Shown in pieces: positions 1 through 8,584 of a DNA stretch of 64,000 nt. The position numbers were made by a program, and so were the translations under genes. Position 1 is the first letter of the stretch. Each line of letters starts with the position of its first letter. Source of the stretch: Nitrospirota bacterium (GTDB lineage Bacteria > Nitrospirota > Thermodesulfovibrionia > Thermodesulfovibrionales > SM23-35); contig JACAFF010000003.1 of the NCBI GenBank assembly GCA_013388455.1, positions 77,675 through 141,674 on the forward strand. Reading direction: 5' to 3'. Below the pieces are notes generated by a model. It was given only the letters and a program-made list of their open reading frames with translations. It did not search any database and had not been told where the DNA came from.

Positions 1-76
1 TTTGCATAACAAAAAGTTAATAATATAAGATTCCATAAAACTTTCATATGTAACTTTTGGTTTCTAAGGGGAAGCT

Positions 77-619
77 TTGGTAGTTGTATTTAATATTCCA
101 AATACACTAACTATTACGAGAATCCTGATCATACCTATTTTTGTTACATCAATTATTTATAAGTGGTATGATTACTCTCTGTATCTTTTTGTAATCGCTG
201 CAATAACAGATGTTTTTGATGGTTTGTTTGCCCGTCTCAGAAATCAGAAAACTATATTAGGAACTTTTCTTGATCCACTTGCGGATAAGTTCCTACTTGT
301 TACATCATTCATAATTTTATCCTCTTATGGATGGATGCCTAAATGGATTACTATAACTGTACTAAGTAGAGATATCATTGTTATAACAGGATGGTTCCTT
401 ATTTATTTTGTGGCAGGATATTCAAAGGTTGAACCATCAGTGCTTGGTAAAATTACGATGTGGGTTCAGAGCCTTCTAATCGCATATATTCTTCTTGACA
501 TAAATCTTCTTTTTTTGCCAGATAATCCAAAATTTCTTCTTTTAACGACAACGGCTTTCACTATTTCTTCAGGACTTCATTATATCTATAAAGGATTGAA
601 AATAACGCATGCACGGTGA
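77..619 (+). CDS. pgsA: CDP-diacylglycerol--glycerol-3-phosphate 3-phosphatidyltransferase
   Basis: Integral membrane enzyme making phosphatidylglycerol phosphate from CDP-diacylglycerol and glycerol 3-phosphate. The CDP-alcohol phosphotransferase signature is complete: D45, D48-G49, A52-R53, G62, D66 and D70. Hydrophobic membrane segments run along the whole 180 residues, the usual length for PgsA. The start is TTG at 77, preceded by the ribosome-binding sequence AAGGGGA at 67-73; there is no better ATG. The 3' end overlaps the next gene by 11 bases, so the two are probably co-translated. Another CDP-alcohol transferase such as phosphatidylserine synthase is possible but less likely at this size. 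Confidence 0.88.
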   Translation: MVVVFNIPNTLTITRILIIPIFVTSIIYKWYDYSLYLFVIAAITDVFDGLFARLRNQKTILGTFLDPLADKFLLVTSFIILSSYGWMPKWITITVLSRDIIVITGWFLIYFVAGYSKVEPSVLGKITMWVQSLLIAYILLDINLLFLPDNPKFLLLTTTAFTISSGLHYIYKGLKITHAR

Positions 620-1898
620 ACACGGTATAAAAGTGGCTTATGTACATCCGGAAAGTCCGGCTGAGAAATCAGGCATCATGCCAGGAGATATTTTGCTCAC
701 TATTAATTCTTACAAGCTTCGCGACCCAATCGACTTGATGTTCTATGGTGACGAAGATCGTTTAAATATTGAACTGAAAAGAAAAAACAGGATAATGAAT
801 GTCCAAATACTCATGACAAATAGTAAAGGAATCGGAATAGATTTTATGCCATTTAAGGTAAAGACCTGCCGAAACAATTGTCTTTTCTGTTTTGTAAAAC
901 AACTTCCAAAGGGAATGAGAAAAAATCTTTATATAAAAGATGAAGATTATAGACTATCATTTCTCTATGGAAATTATATTACGATGTCCAATCTCAGTAA
1001 AGAGGACAAAAAACGAATAGTAGAACAGCATCTCAGTCCACTATACATCTCTGTTCATACAACCAATAAAATTTTACGAAATAAACTTCTCGGAAATCCA
1101 AAGGCACCAGATATTCTTAAGGAACTAAAATTTCTTTCAAATAATAAGTTGCGATTTAATGTTCAGATAGTACTTTGTCCTGGATACAATGATGGGAAGG
1201 AACTTCAGCAGACATTAAACAATCTTTACAAATTTTATCCTTATTTGCTTTCCATAGCTGTCGTCCCAGTTGGTTTAACAATACACAGGGAACACCCTCT
1301 TAACCCTGTAAAGAAAGAAGATGCATTAAATGCTATTAATATTATAGAAACATTCCAGAAGAGATTTATAAAAAAACATGGCAATCCAATTGTTTACTGT
1401 GCGGATGAGCTTTATATATTAGCTGAGCGCCCTTTGCCTCCACTAAAAGAATATGGCGAATTATATCAAATAGAAAATGGTGTTGGAATGGTGTCATATT
1501 TCATGAATCAAGCTAAAAAAGTGAAGTTGACAAAGAAAATTAAAATAAAAAAAAGATTCCTGACATTTACAGGAATTTCATTTTATCCTTTTTTGAAAAA
1601 ATATCTTGATAAATTATCAGAAGATGACATTGTTCAAATCGATGTATTACCTGTTGAAAATACTTTTTTTGGATCATCTATTACTGTAACAGGTCTTTTA
1701 ACAGGCAGGGATGTTATGAAAACAGTGCTCGACAAGGTTGAAGATCACGACATATTGCTTATTCCCGATGTAGTTCTTAATGAAGAAGATAAATTTCTGG
1801 ATGATATAACACTTACTGATATCGAAGAAGCTCTAAAAATCAAAGTAAAGAAAATACAATCTACACCCTTCGGACTGATTCAGGGTATTTTGGATTAA
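609..1898 (+). CDS. DUF512 family PDZ / Fe-S (radical SAM-like) protein
   Basis: Predicted cytoplasmic iron-sulfur protein of the DUF512 family. An N-terminal PDZ-like segment (about residues 5-65) is followed by a Cys cluster C87-x3-C91-x2-C94 of radical SAM spacing, then the DUF512 body (about 250-420). The family is widespread in anaerobes; its reaction is unknown to me. The ATG lies inside the last codons of pgsA, giving an 11-base overlap and likely translational coupling. Assignment to the family is firm, function is not. Confidence 0.85.
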   Translation: MHGEHGIKVAYVHPESPAEKSGIMPGDILLTINSYKLRDPIDLMFYGDEDRLNIELKRKNRIMNVQILMTNSKGIGIDFMPFKVKTCRNNCLFCFVKQLPKGMRKNLYIKDEDYRLSFLYGNYITMSNLSKEDKKRIVEQHLSPLYISVHTTNKILRNKLLGNPKAPDILKELKFLSNNKLRFNVQIVLCPGYNDGKELQQTLNNLYKFYPYLLSIAVVPVGLTIHREHPLNPVKKEDALNAINIIETFQKRFIKKHGNPIVYCADELYILAERPLPPLKEYGELYQIENGVGMVSYFMNQAKKVKLTKKIKIKKRFLTFTGISFYPFLKKYLDKLSEDDIVQIDVLPVENTFFGSSITVTGLLTGRDVMKTVLDKVEDHDILLIPDVVLNEEDKFLDDITLTDIEEALKIKVKKIQSTPFGLIQGILD

Positions 1899-1951
1899 AC
1901 CAAAAATTCAAAATTATTGACAGATAAACCCTTTAATGCTATGATTTTATT

Positions 1952-2671
1952 ATGAAAATTTTATTTTTGATCAGTATTTCAATTCTTCTTATGTTTAATT
2001 TTGTCTATGCCGATATTTATAGATATGTTGATGAAAATGGGGTAACATGTTATACAGATACTCCTTTCAATAAGAAAGCAAACAGGATTATCAAGGAAAA
2101 AAAATATTCTTCTTTTTCTGAATCTACTAAAAAATTCAAAACTTCTTCTGAAGATCCTTCAATGTATTCTGATATCATCATTGAAAAAGCTACAGCATAT
2201 GATATTGATCCAACCCTTATAAAAGCTGTTATAAAAACTGAATCTAACTGGAACAGTAGAGCTGTTTCAAGGAAAGGAGCAATGGGGCTTATGCAGTTAA
2301 TGCCATCGACAGCTAACGAAATGAATGTCACTAACCCTTTTGATCCTGAAGATAATATCGAAGGAGGAACTAAATATCTTAAATATCTACTCGAAAGATT
2401 TAATGGAGATCTGACACTTGCCTTAGCTGCATATAATGCAGGCCCAGGCGCTGTTGAAAAATATGGATATATTCCTCCGATTACAGAGACAAAACAATAT
2501 GTTAAAAAAGTGCTCTCGCATTACAATGGAAAAACGGTTTATCCTTTAACAGGGAGCAAGACAGGGAAAACAGATAAAAAGTCAGAACCTATATATAAAA
2601 TAGTGCTCGAGGATGGTACCATCCTCTTTACGAATTCTTATCTATTTGGAAAAAATCTTGCCAGGTATTGA
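1952..2671 (+). CDS. lytic transglycosylase (SLT domain) with DUF4124-like N-terminus
   Basis: Exported peptidoglycan-cleaving enzyme. A signal peptide covers residues 1-20 (cut after VYA). It is followed by a short DUF4124-like segment (21-45) containing D-x-x-G and Y-T-D, a low-complexity Ser/Lys linker, and a goose-lysozyme-like SLT domain (about 72-190). The catalytic Glu is E97 in the TESNW motif, followed by GLMQLMP and AYNAGPGAV, both hallmarks of SLT enzymes. The C-terminal tail (about 200-239) is uncharacterised. The end overlaps the longest reading of nadA, so the two may be co-transcribed. Confidence 0.87.
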   Translation: MKILFLISISILLMFNFVYADIYRYVDENGVTCYTDTPFNKKANRIIKEKKYSSFSESTKKFKTSSEDPSMYSDIIIEKATAYDIDPTLIKAVIKTESNWNSRAVSRKGAMGLMQLMPSTANEMNVTNPFDPEDNIEGGTKYLKYLLERFNGDLTLALAAYNAGPGAVEKYGYIPPITETKQYVKKVLSHYNGKTVYPLTGSKTGKTDKKSEPIYKIVLEDGTILFTNSYLFGKNLARY

Positions 2672-3656
2672 TGACCTCGAAGAAAATCGACTTCAGGAAG
2701 AAATTTCTGAACTGAAAAAAAAGAGACGTGCTATAATCCTCGCGCACAATTATCAGAGGGATGAAGTTCAGGAGATAGCAGATTTTGTAGGTGATTCGCT
2801 TGAACTTTCACGTACCGCTTCAACAATAGATTGTGATGTTATTGTTTTCGCAGGTGTAAACTTCATGGCAGAAAGCGCTTCAATTCTCTCTCCTGATAAA
2901 ACAGTGCTTCTTCCAGAGATTAAAGCTGGATGTCCAATGGCAGATATGATACATTTAGACTCACCAAGAATGAAGATAAAACGTTTTCCTGGATTCGAAA
3001 ATCCTCCATCTTTTATATTTCCAATAGAATTTTCATTAAGAGATATAAAGACACGATATCCTGATGTTCCGGTTGTTGCCTATGTTAATACTACAGCCGA
3101 TATTAAAGCAGAAAGTTTTATTTGTTGCACATCAGCAAACATTGTTAAGGTTATAGAGTCTTTACCGGACGAAACAGTCATAAGCGTTCCTGATAGGAAT
3201 CTTTCAATGTGGGCTCAGAGGAATACAAAAAAAAATATAATAGCATGGGATGGTTATTGCCATGTTCATGAAAGGGCGAAACCGGAAGATGTTAATAAAG
3301 CAAGAAAAGAACACCCTAAAGCTTTGTTCATGGCACATCCTGAATGCAGACTCGATGTGCTTGAGATGGCAGACCATGTCACAAGCACATCAGGTATGTT
3401 AAGGTTTGCTAAGTCATCCTCTTCAAAAGAGTTTATTGTTGGTACAGAGTTAGGTCTAATGCACCGTTTGAGAAAAGAAAATCCTGATAAGGAGTTTCAT
3501 CCTTTAAGGAATGACATGATTTGTCCAAATATGAAGATGACGTCTTTAAAAAGCATTCTAAGGGCACTTAAAGAAAATACATATCTCATCAAGGTACCTG
3601 ATAACATAAGGATTCCTGCTAAAAAGTCTCTGGACAGAATGCTTGATATTAAGTGA
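2613..3656 (+). CDS. nadA: quinolinate synthase A
   Basis: Condenses iminoaspartate with dihydroxyacetone phosphate to quinolinate for NAD synthesis, using a [4Fe-4S] cluster. The three cluster cysteines expected in NadA are visible: C107 in GCPMAD, C171/C172 in CCTSAN and C304 in CPNMK. The substrate motif AHNYQ is at 44-48. The ATG at 2613 overlaps the transglycosylase gene by 59 bases. TTG codons at 2646 and 2658 lie closer to where family proteins usually begin, so the true start is uncertain. No nadB or nadC is in the window. Confidence 0.92.
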   Translation: MVPSSLRILIYLEKILPGIDDLEENRLQEEISELKKKRRAIILAHNYQRDEVQEIADFVGDSLELSRTASTIDCDVIVFAGVNFMAESASILSPDKTVLLPEIKAGCPMADMIHLDSPRMKIKRFPGFENPPSFIFPIEFSLRDIKTRYPDVPVVAYVNTTADIKAESFICCTSANIVKVIESLPDETVISVPDRNLSMWAQRNTKKNIIAWDGYCHVHERAKPEDVNKARKEHPKALFMAHPECRLDVLEMADHVTSTSGMLRFAKSSSSKEFIVGTELGLMHRLRKENPDKEFHPLRNDMICPNMKMTSLKSILRALKENTYLIKVPDNIRIPAKKSLDRMLDIK

Positions 3657-3662
3657 TATAAA

Positions 3663-4046
3663 ATGGAATTTTTAGCAAAAATAGCTGAAAGAAAAATTAT
3701 AGAAGCTATTGAGAACGGAGAATTTGATAATCTCGAAGGCAGGGGAAAACCCATAATATTCGAAGATGACACATGGATTCCTGAAGATCTGAGAATGGCT
3801 TACCGATTTCTTAAAAATGCTGGCTGTACACCTCCAGAGCTTGAATTGAGAAAAGAAATAATGAACCTGTGTTCATTGATGAATAATATAGATGATGATA
3901 AAGAAAGGCTGAAAAAATTTAGAGAATTGAACTTCATGATTCTTAAACTGAACCTGACCCGCAAAAAACCTTTTGATCTAGAAGATTTTCCTGAATATGA
4001 AGCGAAGATAATGGATAAAATGCTTAAGGAAAAAAATCCTCGGTGA
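3663..4046 (+). CDS. DUF1992 (DnaJ-homologue C28-like) protein
   Basis: Small soluble protein of 127 residues that consists of the conserved DUF1992 domain also found in eukaryotic DNAJC28. Visible family features are the N-terminal A-E-R-K-I-x-E-A-I segment, the E-G-x-G-K-P-I motif (about 25-32) and M-A-Y-R-x-L-K-N-A-G (about 44-54). It lacks a J domain. Molecular role is unknown. It starts 6 bases after nadA and its stop overlaps the GTG of the next gene (GTGA), so it sits in the same operon. Confidence 0.85.
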   Translation: MEFLAKIAERKIIEAIENGEFDNLEGRGKPIIFEDDTWIPEDLRMAYRFLKNAGCTPPELELRKEIMNLCSLMNNIDDDKERLKKFRELNFMILKLNLTRKKPFDLEDFPEYEAKIMDKMLKEKNPR

Positions 4047-4888
4047 ATGTTCAAAGGTTATTTTATTTAACTTTCCTATTTTTTCTTTTTCATCCTCTTC
4101 CTTTCCACTTTCTTTATGCTGAACCTCCAAAGAGAATTATATCTTTAGCCCCAAATCTTACAGAAATTCTTTTCGAATCAGGACTCGGCAATAGGGTTAT
4201 AGGAGTAACAACCTTCTGTGATTATCCTGAAGAGGCAAAAAAAATAGCAAAAATTGGCGGCATGTCCAATCCTTCTCTTGAGGCTGTCGTTAGATTAAAA
4301 CCTGATATAGTAGTAATGACTACTGATGGAAATACAAAAGATTTCGCTAATAGAATACAATCATTGAATATAAAAACATATGTGTTTAAAGCACGTCGCC
4401 TATCGGAGTTGCCTGGAGCTATTCGCGACATGTGTTCAGTTTTAAATTGTGCTCCTGAAGGGTATTCACTTGCAGAAAAAATAGAAAATTACATAAACAA
4501 TGCCAGCCTGGAAATGAGGAATAAAAATAAATCATCGTTACAAAAAAATGTTCTTTTTATAGTCTGGCCTGAACCTCTTATAGTTGCAGGGCCAGGAACA
4601 GCTATTAACGAGGCAATTAACCTTTTAGGTAGTAAGAACATTGCTGAGAAAGCGAAAACTGCATATCCAAAATATTCTGTTGAAGAGATTATTCGTCAAT
4701 CACCTGATGTTATTATTATTGGCAAGGGTCATGAAAATATGAAAGTTGTGTCAACAAAACTCATCATGAGGTTAAAAAATATTCCAGCAGTAAAAAATAA
4801 TAAGGTTTTTTATATTAGCGATAGTTTATATAGACTTGGCCCACGAGTCATCAACGGGATTGAAGAACTCAAGACTTGTCTGCAATAA
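4043..4888 (+). CDS. btuF: cobalamin-type ABC transporter substrate-binding protein
   Basis: Periplasmic binding protein of the BtuF/helical-backbone family. A hydrophobic signal segment covers residues 1-26, followed by RIISLAPNLTEILFE, typical of BtuF, then the GVT-x-FCDYP motif and a second lobe ending near residue 275. It starts at GTG 4043 in a 4-base overlap with the DUF1992 gene. BtuC and BtuD are absent nearby. The cobalamin riboswitch and BtuB-like receptor immediately downstream support B12 as substrate; ferric siderophore or haem binding is the alternative. There is no Cys at the signal cleavage site, so it is probably soluble. Confidence 0.8.
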   Translation: MNVQRLFYLTFLFFLFHPLPFHFLYAEPPKRIISLAPNLTEILFESGLGNRVIGVTTFCDYPEEAKKIAKIGGMSNPSLEAVVRLKPDIVVMTTDGNTKDFANRIQSLNIKTYVFKARRLSELPGAIRDMCSVLNCAPEGYSLAEKIENYINNASLEMRNKNKSSLQKNVLFIVWPEPLIVAGPGTAINEAINLLGSKNIAEKAKTAYPKYSVEEIIRQSPDVIIIGKGHENMKVVSTKLIMRLKNIPAVKNNKVFYISDSLYRLGPRVINGIEELKTCLQ

Positions 4889-4891
4889 CTC

Positions 4892-4921
4892 TTGATAATT
4901 TTCTTTAATTTATGATATAAA
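4892..4921 (+). promoter_or_regulatory. candidate sigma-70 promoter for the riboswitch-btuB transcript
   Basis: TTGATA (4892-4897), an 18-base spacer and TATAAA (4916-4921) with an upstream TG (extended -10). It lies 4 bases past the btuF stop and about 85 bases before the riboswitch. It would let btuB be transcribed independently of the upstream operon. Confidence 0.5.
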
Positions 4922-5004
4922 CTAACACCTTTGACAAAACGTTTAAAAAACCAAAATAAAAAGGAGGTGATGGTTAGACAATAAGTAGCATAAAATTTAC
5001 TCAC

Positions 5005-5189
5005 TGTCTGGATTCAAGGGAAGAGAGGTAAAAAATCCTCCGCTGCCCCGCAGCCGTAAGGGGAACAAAAGCCCTGAAACAAACCACTGTCAAAAGAATC
5101 GATTTAAACTTACGAACGTTTGAATCGTTAAGTTGATGGGAAGGTGGGCGAGTAGGTTAAAGCCCTGAGCCGGAAGACCTATCCAGACA
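5005..5189 (+). ncRNA. cobalamin riboswitch
   Basis: The conserved cobalamin-aptamer landmarks are present in order: an AAGGGAAG segment near 5016, the GCTGCCCCGCAGCCGTAAGG core around 5043-5062, a GGGAAGGTGGGCGAG segment near 5138-5153, and a B12-box-like GAGCCGGAAGACCT at 5167-5180. The outer stem P1 closes perfectly: TGTCTGGA (5005-5012) pairs with TCCAGACA (5182-5189). It ends 37 bases before the btuB start codon, so regulation is probably translational or by a short expression platform hiding the GAGGGAGG ribosome-binding site. No run of T follows, which argues against an intrinsic terminator. Confidence 0.93.
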
Positions 5190-5226
5190 TGGTTCTTAAA
5201 ATTTAACTTTCTCGAGGGAGGAAAAA

Positions 5227-7077
5227 ATGAGATCATTTTTAAAACTTTTCAATATTTTGTTATCATCTGCTTTTTGTCTATCACTTTTCACTTTATCATT
5301 TGCAGAAGAAAATACTATCTCAATGGAAGAGATCATCGTAACAGCTTCAAAAATTAATGAAGAAATCGAAGAAACAACAAGCACTGTTATTGTTATCAAA
5401 AATGATGATATAGAAAAAATGAACGTTCAATTTATTCCAGACATTTTAAGGAAGATTCATGAATTAAATCTTACACAATCCGGAAGCACAGGAACACTTG
5501 CAACTGTAATCATGCGTGGTGGAGATTCCACACATACAATCGTCATGATCGATGGCATAAAAGTTAACAGTACATTAACAGGATCATTTGATTTTTCAGG
5601 AATAACTATCAATGATATCGATAGGATAGAGATAGTTAAAGGGCCACAAAGTACGATGTATGGTTCAGAAGCAATGGCTGGGGTCATCAATATTATCACA
5701 AAAAAAGGGAGCGGTAAACCAAAGGTTGTATTATCTCTTGAAGGTGGTTCATATGGAACATATAATCCATCGGTTAATATTTCAGGGGGAGATGAAAAAT
5801 TTGACTACAGGCTTACAGTCAACCATTTTTATACAAATGGCATCTCGATTGCAAAAACAGGCGAGGAAGAAGATAGTTATATGCATTCCTCTGTTTCCAG
5901 TAGTTTTGGTCTTAGAGCCTCAGAAACAATACAGTTTGAACTCATGGGAAGATATTCATACAATCGTTCTGAACTTGATGGATTCGACTTTCTGCAGATG
6001 GAGGCTTCTGATGATCTGAATTTTATTCAACGTGGAAATCATTATCTTGTCTCAGGAAAAGGAAAGATTCATATTTCTGATATCTGGAATCAGTTTATTA
6101 CTATCTCAACAACTCAGGATTCCCTTAAATTCACAGATCCTGATACATATTTCAATAATTATCAGATAATCTCAAATATTGACACAATTGACTGGCAGAA
6201 TAACATTTACTTATTGCAGATACTTACAGTAACTGGAGGTATAGAATATAGAATAGAAAAAGGAGAGAATGTAGATAACTTTGATGAATCTATCAAAAAT
6301 AAAGCATTTTACCTTAATAACAAACTGAAACTCCTGAACGACGATATAGTATTTAATGCTGGCCTGCGATATGATGATCATGAGACCTTCGGTAATAAAA
6401 CAACATATAGAATCGGGGTAATGTATCTTGTCAGTCCTTTGAATTTGAGAATAAAAAGCAGTTATGGAACAGGATTTAGGGCACCAACTCTAAATGAACT
6501 TTTCTTTCCTTTTTATGGCAATACGAAGCTGAAATCTGAAGAGAGTTCTTCATGGGAGTTATCGATAGAGGGGAATTACTTGCAAAAAAAAGTAATGGTT
6601 TCTGTCACATACTTTATTCAGGAATATAAAAACCTGATACAGACAGATCCTATCACATACACTGCTGCTAATATTTCAAAAGCAGCAATAAAAGGAATTG
6701 AAGCAACGGCTTCTTATCACATGACAGACTATCTATCTCTCAAAGGTGGTTATACATATCTTGATACAGAAGATAAAACTACCGGTGAAAATCTCACGAG
6801 AAGGCCTGAAAATAAATTTCTTGCATCTCTGGAATTTTCTAAAAAAGGGCTATCCTTGCTTGCTGATTATCTATATGTAGATCAATGTTTAGATTCATCT
6901 GTAAACAGAAAACTTTCATCGTATTGGCTTGTCAATTTATCAGGAACATATCAGGCAACAAAATCGCTTAGCCTTTTTGGAAGAATCAACAACCTTTTCG
7001 ATGAGGATTACGAAGAAGTTGGAGGCTATAATACTCCTGGATTTTCAGCTTACGCCGGGCTAAAAATATTTTTTTAG
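5227..7077 (+). CDS. btuB: TonB-dependent outer-membrane receptor, BtuB-like
   Basis: Outer-membrane uptake channel, most likely for cobalamin. It has a signal peptide (1-26), then a TonB-box-like stretch EEIIVTAS (about 36-43), a plug domain (about 50-150, including GPQSTMYGSEAMAGVINI) and a C-terminal beta-barrel ending in Phe (GLKIFF). Length 616 is typical for BtuB. A strong ribosome-binding site GAGGGAGG precedes the ATG. Control by the cobalamin riboswitch immediately upstream is the main reason to prefer cobalamin over siderophores. Confidence 0.9.
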   Translation: MRSFLKLFNILLSSAFCLSLFTLSFAEENTISMEEIIVTASKINEEIEETTSTVIVIKNDDIEKMNVQFIPDILRKIHELNLTQSGSTGTLATVIMRGGDSTHTIVMIDGIKVNSTLTGSFDFSGITINDIDRIEIVKGPQSTMYGSEAMAGVINIITKKGSGKPKVVLSLEGGSYGTYNPSVNISGGDEKFDYRLTVNHFYTNGISIAKTGEEEDSYMHSSVSSSFGLRASETIQFELMGRYSYNRSELDGFDFLQMEASDDLNFIQRGNHYLVSGKGKIHISDIWNQFITISTTQDSLKFTDPDTYFNNYQIISNIDTIDWQNNIYLLQILTVTGGIEYRIEKGENVDNFDESIKNKAFYLNNKLKLLNDDIVFNAGLRYDDHETFGNKTTYRIGVMYLVSPLNLRIKSSYGTGFRAPTLNELFFPFYGNTKLKSEESSSWELSIEGNYLQKKVMVSVTYFIQEYKNLIQTDPITYTAANISKAAIKGIEATASYHMTDYLSLKGGYTYLDTEDKTTGENLTRRPENKFLASLEFSKKGLSLLADYLYVDQCLDSSVNRKLSSYWLVNLSGTYQATKSLSLFGRINNLFDEDYEEVGGYNTPGFSAYAGLKIFF

Positions 7078-7144
7078 AACTATTTCTTTCTTGTTTTCTC
7101 TTTTTTAAAAATATTAAAATAAATACTCGGAGTGTTTTAAATAA

Positions 7145-8581
7145 TTGGAAAAAGAAAATAACAAGAAATTAACGGACAAAATCTGGAACTTTTTTGCATC
7201 AATAAAACTCGCCATTACCGTTTTTGCTCTCATAGCTCTTACATCAATAATAGGGACTATTATCGAACAACGTGCTGATCCGGAAAAAAACATTCAGATA
7301 CTTTCGAAACTCTTTGGAGAATCTCTCGGTCCAACTATGTTTAGCATATTCGATAAACTCGGATTTATGGATATGTATCATTCATGGTGGTTCACTGCTC
7401 TATTGATACTTTTCTCTGTCAATCTTATCATCTGCTCACTTGAAAGGCTACCAAAAACATTGAAAATTATTAAGGACCCAATAGCCCCTGTCTCCGATGA
7501 ACAAATCAAAAATTTCCTCATAAACAAAGAAGTTATTTTGAAGGCAAAACCGGACAAGATAAAAGACAAGGTTGCCTTGGCAATGAGTTCCGTTGGATTC
7601 AAAAATTTTCAGGAGATAAAAGAAGACAAAGGATACCAATTATTCTTGCAGAAGGGACGTTATGGAAGACTCGGAGTATACGTTACCCATTTCAGCATAC
7701 TCATTATACTTATAGGAGCGATTTTAGGAATGAGGTTTGGTTTCAATGGATATTTGAATATTCCAGAAGGTGTGGTATCAAACATAGCTTTCTCCACAAA
7801 CGGCAAAGAAATCCCATTAGGATTTGAAATTCGATGTGACAATTTCGATGTGGAATTCTATGGTGCGTCAGATATGCCAAAAGAATATAGAAGCTGGCTG
7901 AGTATAATAAAAGACGGGCAAATTGTTGTTCAAAAATCCATTGTGGTAAACAATCCCCTTGTTTATAAAGGCATAACCTTTTATCAGTCAAGTTATGGTT
8001 TTATTCCTGAAAATGCTGGAAGAGGTATTCTTTTATTAGGTATCACTTCTCGCGAAGGAAAAACATCTGAGTTTCAATTAAGACTTGGGGATACTTTTCA
8101 CATACCAGGGAGTACTATTTCTGGTAAGATTCTTGACTTCAGTCCTGCACTTAAGGTCGATGAACATGGACACGCCTTTACGTATACAAACCAGATGAAT
8201 AATCCTGCAGTTCTTATCGCATTTTTTGATTCTGATAAACACAAATATACAGGATGGATATTACGAAGATATCCTGAAACCGGCCAGTTACCAGAAGGTC
8301 ACAGGATAGTTTTCAAGGATTACTGGGGTGTTGAATACACAGGGCTTCAAGTAAGAAAAGACCCTGGTGTATGGGTGGTATATTTAGGTTGTATTGCAAT
8401 GAGTATAGGATTGTTTATAGCTTTTTTTATAAGCCACAGAAAGGTCTGGATAAAAATAATTGAAGATAAGAATAACAGTAAGATACTAATAGGAGCGTTA
8501 GCAAATAAAAACAGGGTTACTCTGGAAAAAAAGATAGATAAATTGATCTCTATTCTCAGGAAGAATCATGAAGGGAGATAA
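7145..8581 (+). CDS. resB: System II cytochrome c biogenesis protein ResB/Ccs1
   Basis: Membrane subunit of the ResB-CcsA haem lyase, which carries haem across the membrane and attaches it to CXXCH apocytochromes. Hydrophobic segments at about 18-45, 78-100 and 170-195 and a final one near 410-432 flank a large periplasmic domain, the ResB architecture. The start is TTG at 7145 with GGAG 12 bases upstream. ccsA follows after 3 bases, so they form one operon. The large number of c-type cytochromes in the window makes this pair a plausible supplier of their haem. Confidence 0.9.
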   Translation: MEKENNKKLTDKIWNFFASIKLAITVFALIALTSIIGTIIEQRADPEKNIQILSKLFGESLGPTMFSIFDKLGFMDMYHSWWFTALLILFSVNLIICSLERLPKTLKIIKDPIAPVSDEQIKNFLINKEVILKAKPDKIKDKVALAMSSVGFKNFQEIKEDKGYQLFLQKGRYGRLGVYVTHFSILIILIGAILGMRFGFNGYLNIPEGVVSNIAFSTNGKEIPLGFEIRCDNFDVEFYGASDMPKEYRSWLSIIKDGQIVVQKSIVVNNPLVYKGITFYQSSYGFIPENAGRGILLLGITSREGKTSEFQLRLGDTFHIPGSTISGKILDFSPALKVDEHGHAFTYTNQMNNPAVLIAFFDSDKHKYTGWILRRYPETGQLPEGHRIVFKDYWGVEYTGLQVRKDPGVWVVYLGCIAMSIGLFIAFFISHRKVWIKIIEDKNNSKILIGALANKNRVTLEKKIDKLISILRKNHEGR

Positions 8582-8584
8582 TAG

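Noticed and set aside
5660-6019. 119-codon frame inside btuB
   Set aside because: It lies wholly within a well-supported receptor gene in another frame and has no protein-like features.
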